Below, piece by piece: positions 47,290 to 55,750 of a DNA stretch of 64,000 nucleotides. Origin of the DNA: Bog-473 sp963726135 (GTDB lineage: Bacteria > Actinomycetota > Acidimicrobiia > Acidimicrobiales > RAAP-2); contig CAVSBE010000001.1 of assembly GCA_963726135.1 (NCBI GenBank), forward strand, positions 507,931 through 571,930, in the 5' to 3' direction. The notes under the pieces were generated by a model. It made no database searches and was not told the origin of the DNA. It saw only the letters and a list, made by a program, of their open reading frames with translations. Position 1 is the first letter of the stretch, and every line of letters starts with the position of its first letter. Both the position numbers and the translations under genes were made by a program.

Positions 47290-47824
47290 TGCCGTCGATG
47301 CTGGCGACGTTCTTCTCGGCCCAGTACTGGCGGATGCCGTCCCTCCCCTTTCGGGTTGACCATTGGTCCATGGTGGGTCGATGACCCTCGAAGGTCATCA
47401 GGGGTACGCCATAGCCGCACGAGTCCGACACTCGCCGCACGGCCACGACGATGACCGAGCGGACGCCTATCCCCGCACCGCCGGGAAAGCGGTCGGCGAG
47501 CTCGTCGAATTCCGGGTCGTCGGCCAACACGACCCGGCCCGTCCCGTGCAGGCGCACGATCCGTGGCGGTCCCGTGAAGGCGCAGAGCATGATCACGATC
47601 CGGCCGTTCTCTCGGAGATGTGCGATGGTCTCGACACCACTCCCTGTCTGGTCGAGGAAGGCCACCGTCCGCTCATCCAGAACAGCGAACTCATCGCGGT
47701 TGCCCTTGGGCGAGCAGTTCACTGAGCCTTGCGGATCGAGCGGGGCCGTCGACACGAAGAAGACCGGCTGGTCCGACATCCACTCGGACAGCGTCTGGTC
47801 GATCCCGTCGAAAGTCTTCGCCAC
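47255..47824 (-). CDS. Pyridoxamine 5'-phosphate oxidase family protein
   Basis: About 189 residues from the GTG at 47824; the frame is open to a GTG at 47932. SDQPVFFVSTAPLDPQGSVN, CSPKGNRDEFAVLDERTVAF and LRENGRIVIMLCAFTGPPRI identify the flavin-binding split-barrel group with the SPKG and AFxGPPRI motifs. It probably binds FMN; substrate unknown. It is transcribed against the molybdenum cofactor genes and seems unrelated to them. Confidence 0.82.
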   Translation of the reverse strand: MAKTFDGIDQTLSEWMSDQPVFFVSTAPLDPQGSVNCSPKGNRDEFAVLDERTVAFLDQTGSGVETIAHLRENGRIVIMLCAFTGPPRIVRLHGTGRVVLADDPEFDELADRFPGGAGIGVRSVIVVAVRRVSDSCGYGVPLMTFEGHRPTMDQWSTRKGRDGIRQYWAEKNVASIDGISGIDSSGAPQ

Positions 47825-47905
47825 CGATGCATTATCGCATTTCGCCTCCGGACGTGCTCCTAATGGCGATGCGACGTCTTCCTCCCCGGTAGCGTCAGCG
47901 CCGTC

Positions 47906-48374
47906 ATGAGCCCTCGATGCGAAGATCCTCACGGTCTCAGAATCGGCCAGCCTGGGTGAGCGCGAGGACCGATCCGGTGACGAGCTGACCCGCGTCCTCG
48001 TCGAGCATGGGTTTCACATCGTCGATCGGCGGGTCGTACCCGATGGGATGGCGCCGGTCTCGGCCGCTCTCGTCGAGCTGTCGACTGGGTTCGCGGGACT
48101 TGTCGTGACCACGGGGGGGACCGGATTCTCGCCCACCGACGTCACGCCGGAGGCGACCCGCGCCGTCGTCGAACGCGAGGCCCCTGGCCTGGCCGAGGCC
48201 ATGCGCTCCGTGAGCCCGCTCGGACGTCTCTCCCGCGGCGTGGCGGGAACCGTCGGCGGTTGCCTCATTCTCAACGTCCCGGGATCGCCGAGCGGTGCAG
48301 TGGAATCCCTCGAGGCCGTGGCCGATGTCCTCGGGCACGCGCTCGAGCTGCTGGCCGGCGGCCGGCCTCACTGA
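47906..48374 (+). CDS. mog: Molybdopterin adenylyltransferase (MogA/MoaB family)
   Basis: It adenylylates molybdopterin ahead of MoeA. ILTVSESASLGEREDRSGD, VVPDGMAPVSAAL, LVVTTGGTGFSPTDVTPEAT (T-x-GGTG binding motif) and GTVGGCLILNVPGSP are family signatures. The only fitting start, ATG 47906, is one base out of frame with the body: a surplus base between 47912 and 47919 would join MSP to DAKILTVSES. About 155 aa. Confidence 0.8.
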
Positions 48375-48508
48375 TCCGGCGCCGTCAGGATGTGCGGAGC
48401 GGCACCCGAAGGCGGCGAGCGTCGGAGACCGCACCGCCTGATAGTCCTGCGCCCTGATTATTGTGGTCAACGGCTCTCTCCCGCGAGGCGCCCGGGAAAG
48501 GGGTGGTA

Positions 48509-49038
48509 GTGACGGACGCTAAGGAGAACATCGAGAACGGCCCGGGGGCCTGACCCAGCTGACTCCCCCTGAGAGCGGTGACTGGGTCGGCGTCGGCGGA
48601 GAACCCCTGCCGGTCGAGGAGGCGTGGCGGTGGGCGGTCCTCCCCGGATGCGGGGGGATCGTGACCTTCTGCGGCACGGTGCGTGACCACTCCGATGGAC
48701 GTCCCGGCGTGACGTGCCTGGAATACGAGGCGTACGTCGAGCAGGTTGCTCCACGGCTGGCACGGGTGGCCGCTGCAGCCCGGGAGCGCTGGGGGGAGAT
48801 CGGCCGACTGGTGCTTCTGCACCGGGTCGGGCGGCTCGAGGTAGGAGAGGTGTCCGTGGTCGTGGTGGCGTCCACACCCCACCGCGCGGAGGCGTTCGCG
48901 GCGGCGCAATTCTGCATCGACACCCTCAAGCACACCGTCCCCATCTGGAAGCGTGAGACATGGAGCGGTGGCACCGACTGGACCCTCTGTTCCGATGACC
49001 TCGACAGTGCCGGCCGCGACCCTTCGTCGGTTCGGTGA
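48509..49038 (+). CDS. moaE: Molybdopterin synthase catalytic subunit MoaE (frameshifted)
   Basis: It transfers sulfur from MoaD to precursor Z. GTG 48509 starts MTDAKENIENGPG. One base is missing in the GGGGG run at 48544-48548, after which the long frame continues. VTFCGTVRDHSDGRPGVTCL, EYEAYVEQVAPRLA, LLHRVGRLEVGEVSVVV and KHTVPIWKRE (catalytic Lys pair) are diagnostic. About 175 aa. It is followed by moaA after 10 nt. Confidence 0.85.
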
Positions 49039-49048
49039 GGGCCGCCGC

Positions 49049-50110
49049 ATGACTGCTCCCGTCCGTGTCGCCGTCTCCGTGCGACGCCATCGAAGCGATG
49101 AGGAGACGGCGACCGCCATGCCGGTCGAGGGCCCGCTGGTCGACCGCTACGGGCGCGTGCACGACGACCTCCGCATCTCGGTCACCGACCGCTGCAACCT
49201 GCGCTGCGTCTACTGCATGCCCGAGGAGGGGCTTTCGTTCCTCCGCATGGACCAGCTCCTCACGTTCGACGAGATCACCCGGGTGGCCCGGGTGGCCCGG
49301 AGCCTCGGTGTGACGGCGTTGCGCATCACCGGCGGCGAGCCGCTCGTGCGCAAGGGGCTCCCGGCGCTCGTCGCCCGGTTGTCGTCGCTCGGGTTCGAGG
49401 ACCTGGCGATGACCACCAACGGGACGGAGCTCGCCGGCATGGCCGGAAAGCTGGCCTCGGCCGGCCTGCGGCGGGTGAACGTGAGCTGCGACTCCCTGCG
49501 ACCAGAGCGCTTCGCCGCCATTCGCCGGCGGGGCGTCCTCAGCGACGTCCTGCGCGCCATGGATGCCGCGGAGGCGGCCGGGCTGACCCCGCTGAAGGTG
49601 AACGTGGTGCTGCTGCGAGGCCGCAACGACGACGAGATCCTCGACTTCGCCTCGTTCGCCCGCGCCACCGGGCGCATCGTGCGGTTCATCGAGTTCATGC
49701 CACTCGATGCCCAGGGAGACTGGGACCGCGCCCGGCTCGTCCCGGGCCGCGAGGTCTTCGATCGGATCAACGCACGCTGGCCCCTGGAGCCCTTGCCAAA
49801 TGCCACGGGCGCTCCCGCCGAGCGGTTCCGCTTCACCGACGGGGTCGGCGAAATCGGTCTCATCTCGAGCGTCACGGAACCATTCTGCGGCACGTGCAAC
49901 CGCCTCCGGCTCACTGCGGACGGCGCCGTGCGGAACTGCCTCTTCACCAACGACGAAGAGACCGTGCGGGACCTCTTGCGCAACGACGGCACCGACGCCG
50001 AACTCTCCCTCCTGCTGAGGCAAGCCGTCTGGGCCAAGCATCCCGGCCATGGGATCAACGAGCCGGGGTTCCTCAGCCCGTCGCGATCGATGTCGATGAT
50101 CGGCGGGTAG
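49049..50110 (+). CDS. moaA: GTP 3',8-cyclase MoaA (radical SAM)
   Basis: The first step of molybdenum cofactor synthesis. 353 residues from the ATG at 49049; ATG 49118 is a possible shorter start. TDRCNLRCVYC holds the radical-SAM 4Fe-4S cysteines, RITGGEPLVRKGL the SAM-binding GGEP, and PFCGTCNRLRLTADGAVRNC the second cluster. The family's C-terminal GG is present (SMSMIGG). The gene is intact. Confidence 0.95.
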   Translation: MTAPVRVAVSVRRHRSDEETATAMPVEGPLVDRYGRVHDDLRISVTDRCNLRCVYCMPEEGLSFLRMDQLLTFDEITRVARVARSLGVTALRITGGEPLVRKGLPALVARLSSLGFEDLAMTTNGTELAGMAGKLASAGLRRVNVSCDSLRPERFAAIRRRGVLSDVLRAMDAAEAAGLTPLKVNVVLLRGRNDDEILDFASFARATGRIVRFIEFMPLDAQGDWDRARLVPGREVFDRINARWPLEPLPNATGAPAERFRFTDGVGEIGLISSVTEPFCGTCNRLRLTADGAVRNCLFTNDEETVRDLLRNDGTDAELSLLLRQAVWAKHPGHGINEPGFLSPSRSMSMIGG

Positions 50111-50112
50111 CG

Positions 50113-50355
50113 ATGGCTCGCCTCCGCTTGTTCGGGCCGGCGCGGGAGGCGGCGGGTGCGTCCGGTGCTCTCGTGCCCGGGGACAACGTCGCCGCCGTCG
50201 TGGCGGGCGCGAGGGAGCTGTTCGGGGAGCCGTTCTCGACCGTTCTCGACGGGTCCCGCCTTTGGGTCAACGGTGAGGAGGCGGACCCCGACACGCCTGT
50301 CGGCGACGACGACGAGGTCGCGGTGATCCCGCCGGTGTCGGGGGGCTGCACGTGA
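50113..50355 (+). CDS. moaD: Molybdopterin synthase sulfur carrier subunit MoaD
   Basis: An 80-residue ubiquitin-like protein starting 2 nt after moaA. MARLRLFGPAREAAG and the DEVAVIPPVSGG end are typical. MoaD must expose a C-terminal Gly-Gly for thiocarboxylation, but here Cys-Thr follow the GG, so the tail would need trimming or the end is affected by an indel in the GGGGGG run. The stop overlaps the moaC GTG (GTGA). Confidence 0.85.
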   Translation: MARLRLFGPAREAAGASGALVPGDNVAAVVAGARELFGEPFSTVLDGSRLWVNGEEADPDTPVGDDDEVAVIPPVSGGCT

Positions 50356-50978
50356 ACGCCCAACCGGACGGCAAGACCCGGACCGCCGGGGCCCTGACCC
50401 ATCTCGACGAGCAGGGCCGCGCCCGCATGGTCGATGTCACCGCCAAACCGCTGACACGCCGACTGGCCGTGGCGCGCTGCGCCGTCATCACCAGGGTCGA
50501 CGCCGTCGAGGCACTGGGCGATACCCGTCACGGGATGGACCCGGTGGAGGCAGCACGCGTCGCCGGCATCCAAGCCGCCAAGCAGACGTCCTCGCTCGTT
50601 CCTCTCTGCCACTCCATCCGGGTCGACCGGGTAACGGTAGACGTGGAGATGTCCCCGCACCGGATCGAGATCACCGCGGTCACCGAGATCGTCGAACGGA
50701 CCGGGGTGGAGATGGAGGCCCTCACCGCCTGCGCCGTTGCGGGCCTCACCTTGGTCTGCTCGTTGCTCGAGCTCGACCCGGACGTGTCCATGGAGGAGCT
50801 CACCCTCTGGCACAAATCGGGCGGTCGGTCCGGCGAATGGCACAGGAGCGCTCGGGACGCCCAGGCGGGACCTGCAGAACAGCCCCGCCCGCGGGCATCG
50901 CCGATCCAGCTGGTCATGATCCGCCCCAGCAAGGCTAAGTCTGGAAAATGGCCTCGTATGCGGTATATATCGAACTGA
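50352..50978 (+). CDS. moaC: Cyclic pyranopterin monophosphate synthase MoaC
   Basis: It converts the MoaA product to precursor Z. GTG 50352 overlaps the moaD stop. LTHLDEQGRARMVDVTAKP, QTSSLVPLCHSIRVDRV and TGVEMEALTACAVAGLTL contain the active-site Lys, His and Glu/Met-Glu segments. The core ends near SGGRSG; about 45 further residues (to 50978) are unusual and may be extra or out of frame. Confidence 0.92.
   Translation: MNAQPDGKTRTAGALTHLDEQGRARMVDVTAKPLTRRLAVARCAVITRVDAVEALGDTRHGMDPVEAARVAGIQAAKQTSSLVPLCHSIRVDRVTVDVEMSPHRIEITAVTEIVERTGVEMEALTACAVAGLTLVCSLLELDPDVSMEELTLWHKSGGRSGEWHRSARDAQAGPAEQPRPRASPIQLVMIRPSKAKSGKWPRMRYISN
50962..50973. promoter_or_regulatory. ModE-like palindrome before modA
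   Basis: CGGTATATATCG lies 45 bp upstream of the modA start and at the very end of moaC. Its CG-N-TATATA core resembles ModE half-sites. It would fit molybdate-dependent repression of modABC by the HTH-Mop protein at 53788. Confidence 0.4.
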
Positions 50979-51017
50979 ATTGGCGTAAATGCCCGATCGC
51001 TTTGTTACCGTGTCGGC

Positions 51018-51931
51018 ATGTTGACCTGGTACTCCCGCCGGAGGTCCGGGGCCACGCGTCTCGCGCTGGATCGCGCGGCAGCCGCAGTGTCGCTCGGTCT
51101 CTCTGTGGCCGCGGCGCTGGGCCCTCTCTCCGCCGCCGCATCCCCCTTGCCCTCGGGCCCGGTCGACGTGCTGTCTGCCGGCTCGTTGCAGGACCTGCTG
51201 CAACAACAGATCGGACCGGCCTTCCAAAAGGCCACCGGGTACACGCTCAACGACACCTCCATGGGGTCGGATGCGATCGCCAACGGGATCAAGGGCGGAA
51301 CCCTCCAAGGTGACGTGTTCATCAGCGCCTCGCCGGCGGTCAACGCTGCCCTCGAGGGGGCGGCCAACGGGAACTGGGTGTCGTGGTACGCGATGTTCGG
51401 CTCGTCGCCCTTGGTGCTGGGCTACAACCCCTCGAGCCGGTTCGCCAAGGCCCTGCGGACCAAGCCGTGGTACGACGTCATCGACCAGCCCGGCTTCCTG
51501 ATCGGTCGGACCGATCCCGCCACCGACCCCAAGGGTGTCCTGGCCGTCACGGCGCTGGACCAGGCGGCCAAGGCGCACCACATCGCAGGCCCTGAAGGCC
51601 ATCGCGTCATCGACGTCGAACGTGTTCCCCGAGACCTCACTCGTCGGGCAGCTCCAGGCCGGGCAGCTCGATGCCGGTTTCTTCTACGGCGTCGAGGCGG
51701 CGGCGGCCCACATCAAGACGGTGCCGCTCACAGGAACGCGCCTCGCCGGCAACTACACCATCACGGTGCTCAACCGGGCGCCGCATGATGCCTCCGCCGC
51801 GCGCCTTCGTGGCCTTCCTGCTGGGCAAGGCCGGGCGCAAGATCCTCGAGAGCAACGGGATCGTGGCGATCATCCCGCCCAAACTGAGTGGCGGCTCCTC
51901 GGTGCCGAAGGACCTGAAGGGGCTGCTGTAA
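51018..51931 (+). CDS. modA: Molybdate/tungstate ABC transporter substrate-binding protein (two frameshifts)
   Basis: The signal peptide (LDRAAAAVSLGLSVAAALGP) is followed by VDVLSAGSLQDLLQQQIGPAF, SMGSDAIANGIKGG and DVFISASPAVN, the ModA/WtpA oxyanion-binding start. IGRTDPATDPKG matches the family's hinge segment. Frame changes near 51590 and 51785 lead into VFPETSLVGQLQAGQLDAGF and then AFVAFLLGKAGRKILESNG with the stop at 51931. Extracytoplasmic; its permease follows after 2 nt. Confidence 0.82.
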
Positions 51932-51933
51932 CG

Positions 51934-52707
51934 GTGACGCGGGGGGCACTGCGCAGCCCCCTTCCCTGGCTGGGCGGCCTGATCGTCGTCTACCTGGCCG
52001 TCCCGCTCGTCGCCTTCGGCGTCCGCTTTCTCGAGGCCCCCCGACCGCGGGTTCCACGTGCCGGGGCTCTTCCCGTCTCTCTTCGTCTCGCTCGAGAGCG
52101 CCACGATCTCGCTGGCACTGATCACGCTGCTCGGTGTCCCGCTCGCCTACCTCCTGTCCCGCTCTCGGAGCCGGCTGGCCTCAATGATCGGGCTCGTGGT
52201 GCTCCTGCCCCTGGCGCTGCCTCCCTTGATGAGCGGGATCCTGCTGATCTACCTGGTGGGCCCGTACACCTTCCTCGGCCAGCTGTTCGGCGGTCATCTC
52301 ACCAACTCGCTCGCCGGCATCGTGCTGGCACAGACATTCTGCGCAGCCCCCTTTCTCATCGTGGCCGCCCGCGCTGCGTTCGGCACCGTCGACCCGGCGA
52401 CGCTCGACATGGCCGCCACGCTCGGCCACTCCGAACTCTCCCGGTTCCGTCTCGTTGCGATTCCGCTGGCCGCTCCCGGAATCCGCGCCGGGATGGTGCT
52501 GGCATGGCTGCGCGCCTTCGGCGAGTACGGGGCGGTGATCATCCTCGCCTACCACCCGTTTTCTCTGCCCGTGTACACGTACAACCAGTTCAGCGGGATC
52601 GGCCTGCCCACCACCCTGGCTCCGACGGCACTGGCTCTCGCCGTCGCGGCCGTCGTGGTCGCGCTCGGCCGTATCACGCCACGGCGTCACACGGCTCGTC
52701 GCGCGCT
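51934..52707 (+). CDS. modB: Molybdate ABC transporter permease ModB (frameshifted, no stop seen)
   Basis: GTG 51934 starts MTRGALRSPLPWLGGLIVVY (TM1). The frame changes near 52040. The next frame has FVSLESATISLALITLLGVP and the EAA loop AATLGHSELSRFRLVAIPLAAPGI, the binding-protein-dependent permease motif, then helices to about 52670. The frame then runs open into modC without a stop, so either an indel hides the stop or ModB and ModC are fused. The end given is the modC start. Confidence 0.8.
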
Positions 52708-53774
52708 GTGCCCGCGCCCGACGCTCCCGGCGCCACCACGCCGACACCGGTCACCTTCGACATCGACTACCGAGTCGGGACGTTCCACCTCGCGATGTCA
52801 CACCGTTCCGGCGGAAGCAACCTGGCGGTTCTCGGTCCCTCGGGTTCGGGCAAGTCCGCCCTGCTCCGGAGTCTTGGCCGGGCTCAACGGCCCGGCCCCC
52901 GGCCCGGTCTGGTACGGCGGTCGACCGGTGGAGCGCATCGCCGCTGAATCCCGCCGGGTGGGCTACGTCGCCCAGGGGTTCTCCCTCTACCCCCATCTCA
53001 CCGTGTGGCAACAGCTCCTCTTCGCCGAGGGCGCCACACCGGGCCGGGCCGCGTACTGGCTCGACCACCTTCACCTCGACGGGCTGCAAGACCGCTTCCC
53101 GGACCAGATCTCCGGTGGCCAGCGCCAGCGGGTGGCGCTGGCGCAGGCCCTGTGCAGGTCGCCGGAGCTCCTCCTTCTCGACGAGCCGTTCTCGGCGCTC
53201 GACGCGCCGGTTCGACGGGAGCTGCGGCGGGAGCTGCGCCGACTGCAGCACGACACCGGCCTGGCCACCGTGCTGGTCACCCATGACCCCGAGGAGGCCG
53301 CGTTCCTGGCTGACGAGGTCATCGTCATATCGGACGGCCGTACGTTGCAGTCAGGATCCACGAGGGATCTCTTCACCCGTCCCTCCTCTCCGGAGGTGGC
53401 ACGCCTGCTCGGTATCGCCAACCTGTATGGAGCGACGGTCGAATCCGACGGGTGGATCGACGCTGAAGGCGTCAGGATCGGCGCGTCGACGCGAGGACCT
53501 GGCACCGGCCACGCCGGTGCTGTGGAGCATTCGGCCCGAGCGCGTCACTCTGCTCGACGCGGGAGGGCTCTCGGGCACCTTCTCTGACGTTGCCGACGTC
53601 GGCACCGCGGTCGACTTGTTCATCTCGATCGCAGCGGGACTCGAGATCCATGCTCGGACAACGGAGCGACACGGCTTCCAGATCGGCGACCGTTGCCACA
53701 TCGAGCTGCCGAGCGAGGCGATCAGCGTCTGGCCGCACGAACAGTCGCAGTCCGAGGTGGTCGACCGACGCTGA
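52708..53774 (+). CDS. modC: Molybdate ABC transporter ATP-binding protein ModC (frameshifted)
   Basis: GTG 52708 is the likely start (VPAPDAPGATTPTPVTFDID). Walker A LGPSGSGKSALLRSL lies in frame 1. After a change near 52875 the next frame gives GYVAQGFSLYPHLTVWQQLL (Q-loop), the signature DQISGGQRQRVALAQALC and Walker B LLLLDEPFSALDAP, with the H-loop VLVTHDPEEA. Another change near 53500 leads to the TOBE domain (RPERVTLLDAGGLSGTFSDV) and the stop at 53774. It converges with the Mop regulator 13 nt away. Confidence 0.85.
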
Positions 53775-53787
53775 CACCTGGGCTCGA

Positions 53788-54189
53788 TCAGGACTCCGCG
53801 GGTACCTCGACCCCCACATTCGTCGCCTTGACCACGGCGTCGGCGATCATTCCCGGCTCCAGCTCCAGCTCGTCGGCCGCCTCTCGGGTGATGAGCGCCA
53901 CGAAGCGGTGGGGGCCCGACTGCACCTCGACCTGGGCCGCCACGCCGTCCTTGGTCACCCGGGTCACGATCCCTCGGAAGCGGTTGCGGGCCGACTGGCC
54001 CCGGGGCCGGTCGCGGCCCTGCTCGCCGGCAAGCTCGACGGCCAACCGGGCAAGGTCCGCCCCATCGACGAAGCGCCTGCCCCCCGACGCCTGCGTCGCC
54101 TTCACCCGTCCCGCGTCGGCCCAGCGGCGCACGGTGTCGGCGCTCACCCCCAGCAACTCCGCCGCTTGGCCGATCCGGTACTGGGGCAC
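53788..54189 (-). CDS. HTH-Mop (TOBE) protein, candidate molybdate-responsive regulator
   Basis: 133 residues from GTG 54189. The N-terminal MerR/excisionase-type helix-turn-helix (YRIGQAAELLGVSADTVRRW with a GGRRF recognition loop) is fused to a C-terminal Mop/TOBE domain (NRFRGIVTRVTKDGVAAQVE, ELEPGMIADAVVKATNVGVE) that binds molybdate. It differs from ModE, which has a LysR-type HTH and two Mop domains. Its position tail to tail with modC suggests it controls mod and moa genes. Confidence 0.85.
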   Translation of the reverse strand: MPQYRIGQAAELLGVSADTVRRWADAGRVKATQASGGRRFVDGADLARLAVELAGEQGRDRPRGQSARNRFRGIVTRVTKDGVAAQVEVQSGPHRFVALITREAADELELEPGMIADAVVKATNVGVEVPAES

Positions 54190-54248
54190 GCCACAAGGTA
54201 GCAAGGCGATCTGCCCGGACGCTGAGGCTCAGGCATGGGCCGACTCGG

Positions 54249-54917
54249 TCAGGCCCCGTCAGAGACCATGTCGGGCTCGACCTTCGATTGCTCTTCGGCT
54301 AACCAGCCGGGCGCGTGGCGGGCGGCCCACGCCTGGGTGACCCAGCCCCTGATCATGGAGCGCAGCGAGTCCGGGTGGGCCAGGGCGAAGAGCACGTGGC
54401 CGGCGACCACGACGAAGATCGCGAAGGCGAACACGTCATGAACGAACGTGGCACCGGTCCGCCAGTCGACCGGGAAGAACCGGAACCACTTCAGCATGGC
54501 GCCGGTGGCAAGCATCACCACGATGGCAGCGCCGGTGAATATGGCGTTGAGCTTCTGGCCCGGATTGAACTTGTCGACGACCTGGGGGGCCCTCCGCCCC
54601 AGGGCCTTCAACCAGGTCACCTCGTCCCTCGTCCAGACGTTGATCCGGCGGAGGTCACGGCGGAACTGGGCTCCCCAGGGACCCAGGATGGAGATGAGGA
54701 GCGGCACCGGCAGCGCGATACCCGCCCACAGGTGGATCTGCTCCACCAGGGCACGGCGCCCGACCAGACCGGCAATCGACCCGAAGTACAGAGGCAGCGC
54801 CGTGACCATCAGGATGCCGAACAGCAACGCATTGGCCCAGTGCGCTGTTCGTTGCACCGCGTCGAATCGCACGATCCGCGCCGTGGTGCGCGGGCGAGCT
54901 GCGACAGCGGGTGTCAC
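54249..54917 (-). CDS. Cytochrome b561/formate-dehydrogenase-gamma-like membrane protein
   Basis: 222 residues from GTG 54917, which overlaps the upstream stop (GTGA) and has GGAGGA before it. Four helices are seen: HWANALLFGILMVTALPLYF, QIHLWAGIALPVPLLISILG, LNAIFTGAAIVVMLATGAML and FVHDVFAFAIFVVVAGHVLF. Histidines in RTAHW, QIHLW, FVHDVF and GHVLFAL fit two b-hemes, and the cytochrome b/b6 fold is likely. It probably takes electrons to or from the Tat-exported molybdoenzyme encoded just upstream. Confidence 0.85.
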   Translation of the reverse strand: MTPAVAARPRTTARIVRFDAVQRTAHWANALLFGILMVTALPLYFGSIAGLVGRRALVEQIHLWAGIALPVPLLISILGPWGAQFRRDLRRINVWTRDEVTWLKALGRRAPQVVDKFNPGQKLNAIFTGAAIVVMLATGAMLKWFRFFPVDWRTGATFVHDVFAFAIFVVVAGHVLFALAHPDSLRSMIRGWVTQAWAARHAPGWLAEEQSKVEPDMVSDGA

Positions 54918-55649
54918 GCCGCTCCTCCGGTCAGAGACGGGTCGGTCGCACCGGTCGACCCGTCGATCCATCCGTTGAGGGGATAACCGTTCTGCTCCCA
55001 GAACCCGGGAATTACTTGGTCCACGACCCGGATGGCCGACAGCCACTTGAGCGACTTGTAGCCGAACATTGGAGCGACGTAGAGCCGCACAGGTCCCCCG
55101 TGTTCGGTGGTGATTGGTGCGCCGAGCATGCGGTAGGCGACGATGACGTCAGGCAGACGCGCCTGATCGAGCGTCAGGCTCTCGGTGTCGGCCCCGTCGT
55201 AGGACTCAAAGCGCAGCGCGACCGCCGCTGTTCTGCACGCCCACGGCGTCGAGGATCTCCGACAGCCGCACGCCTTCCCAATGAACCGCGGGAACCGACC
55301 AGCCGGTGACACAGTGGAAGTCCTTCACGAACGTGGTGCGTGGCATCGACTCGAGGTCGTCGAGCGTGTATGTCTGGGGCCGGTCGACGAGTCCCGTGAC
55401 CTCAAGTCGGTAGTCAGAACGTGGGATGACCGGGAACGTCCCGGAGATCGAGTAAATGCGGAACCGGTCCCCAAATGGCAGCAAACCTCCCAGTCCTGAA
55501 CCGACGACGTTCCCAATGACGTTCTGCACCTTGGCGCCGAACACGATGCCGGCAGCACCCAGACCCACGATGCCGAGGAAGACCCGACGGCCTACGGCGA
55601 CCCGCTGCTGGGCCCCCTCGGGACTCGGTCCGGTGGGGTTGGCAAACAC
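54914..55649 (-). CDS. Tat-exported molybdopterin-dependent oxidoreductase (sulfite-oxidase-like; frameshifted)
   Basis: The start is uncertain; GTG 55649 gives MFANPTGPSPEGAQQRVAVG, then RRVFLGIVGLGAAGIVFG, a Tat-like twin-Arg plus hydrophobic segment. VKDFHCVTGWSVPAVHWEGV holds the Mo-ligating Cys. The frame changes near 55225, after which RFESYDGADTESLTLDQA, TTEHGGPVRLYVAPMFGYKS and IPGFWEQNGY complete the domain. Its gene is coupled to the b-type cytochrome, a YedY/YedZ-like arrangement. Confidence 0.83.
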
Positions 55650-55750
55650 CAACGCCAGCCTATGGGCACAGGGGTACGCTGGCGGGGCCCCCTTTCGGGT
55701 GTTGTGCCGACGCGGCGTACTCCGTAGCACCATGCTGGTGGGCAACAATC

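Noticed and set aside
48544..48548. Programmed ribosomal frameshift in moaE
   Set aside because: Only a plain GGGGG run is present, with no slippery heptamer, and similar breaks occur in many unrelated genes of the window. An indel error is simpler.
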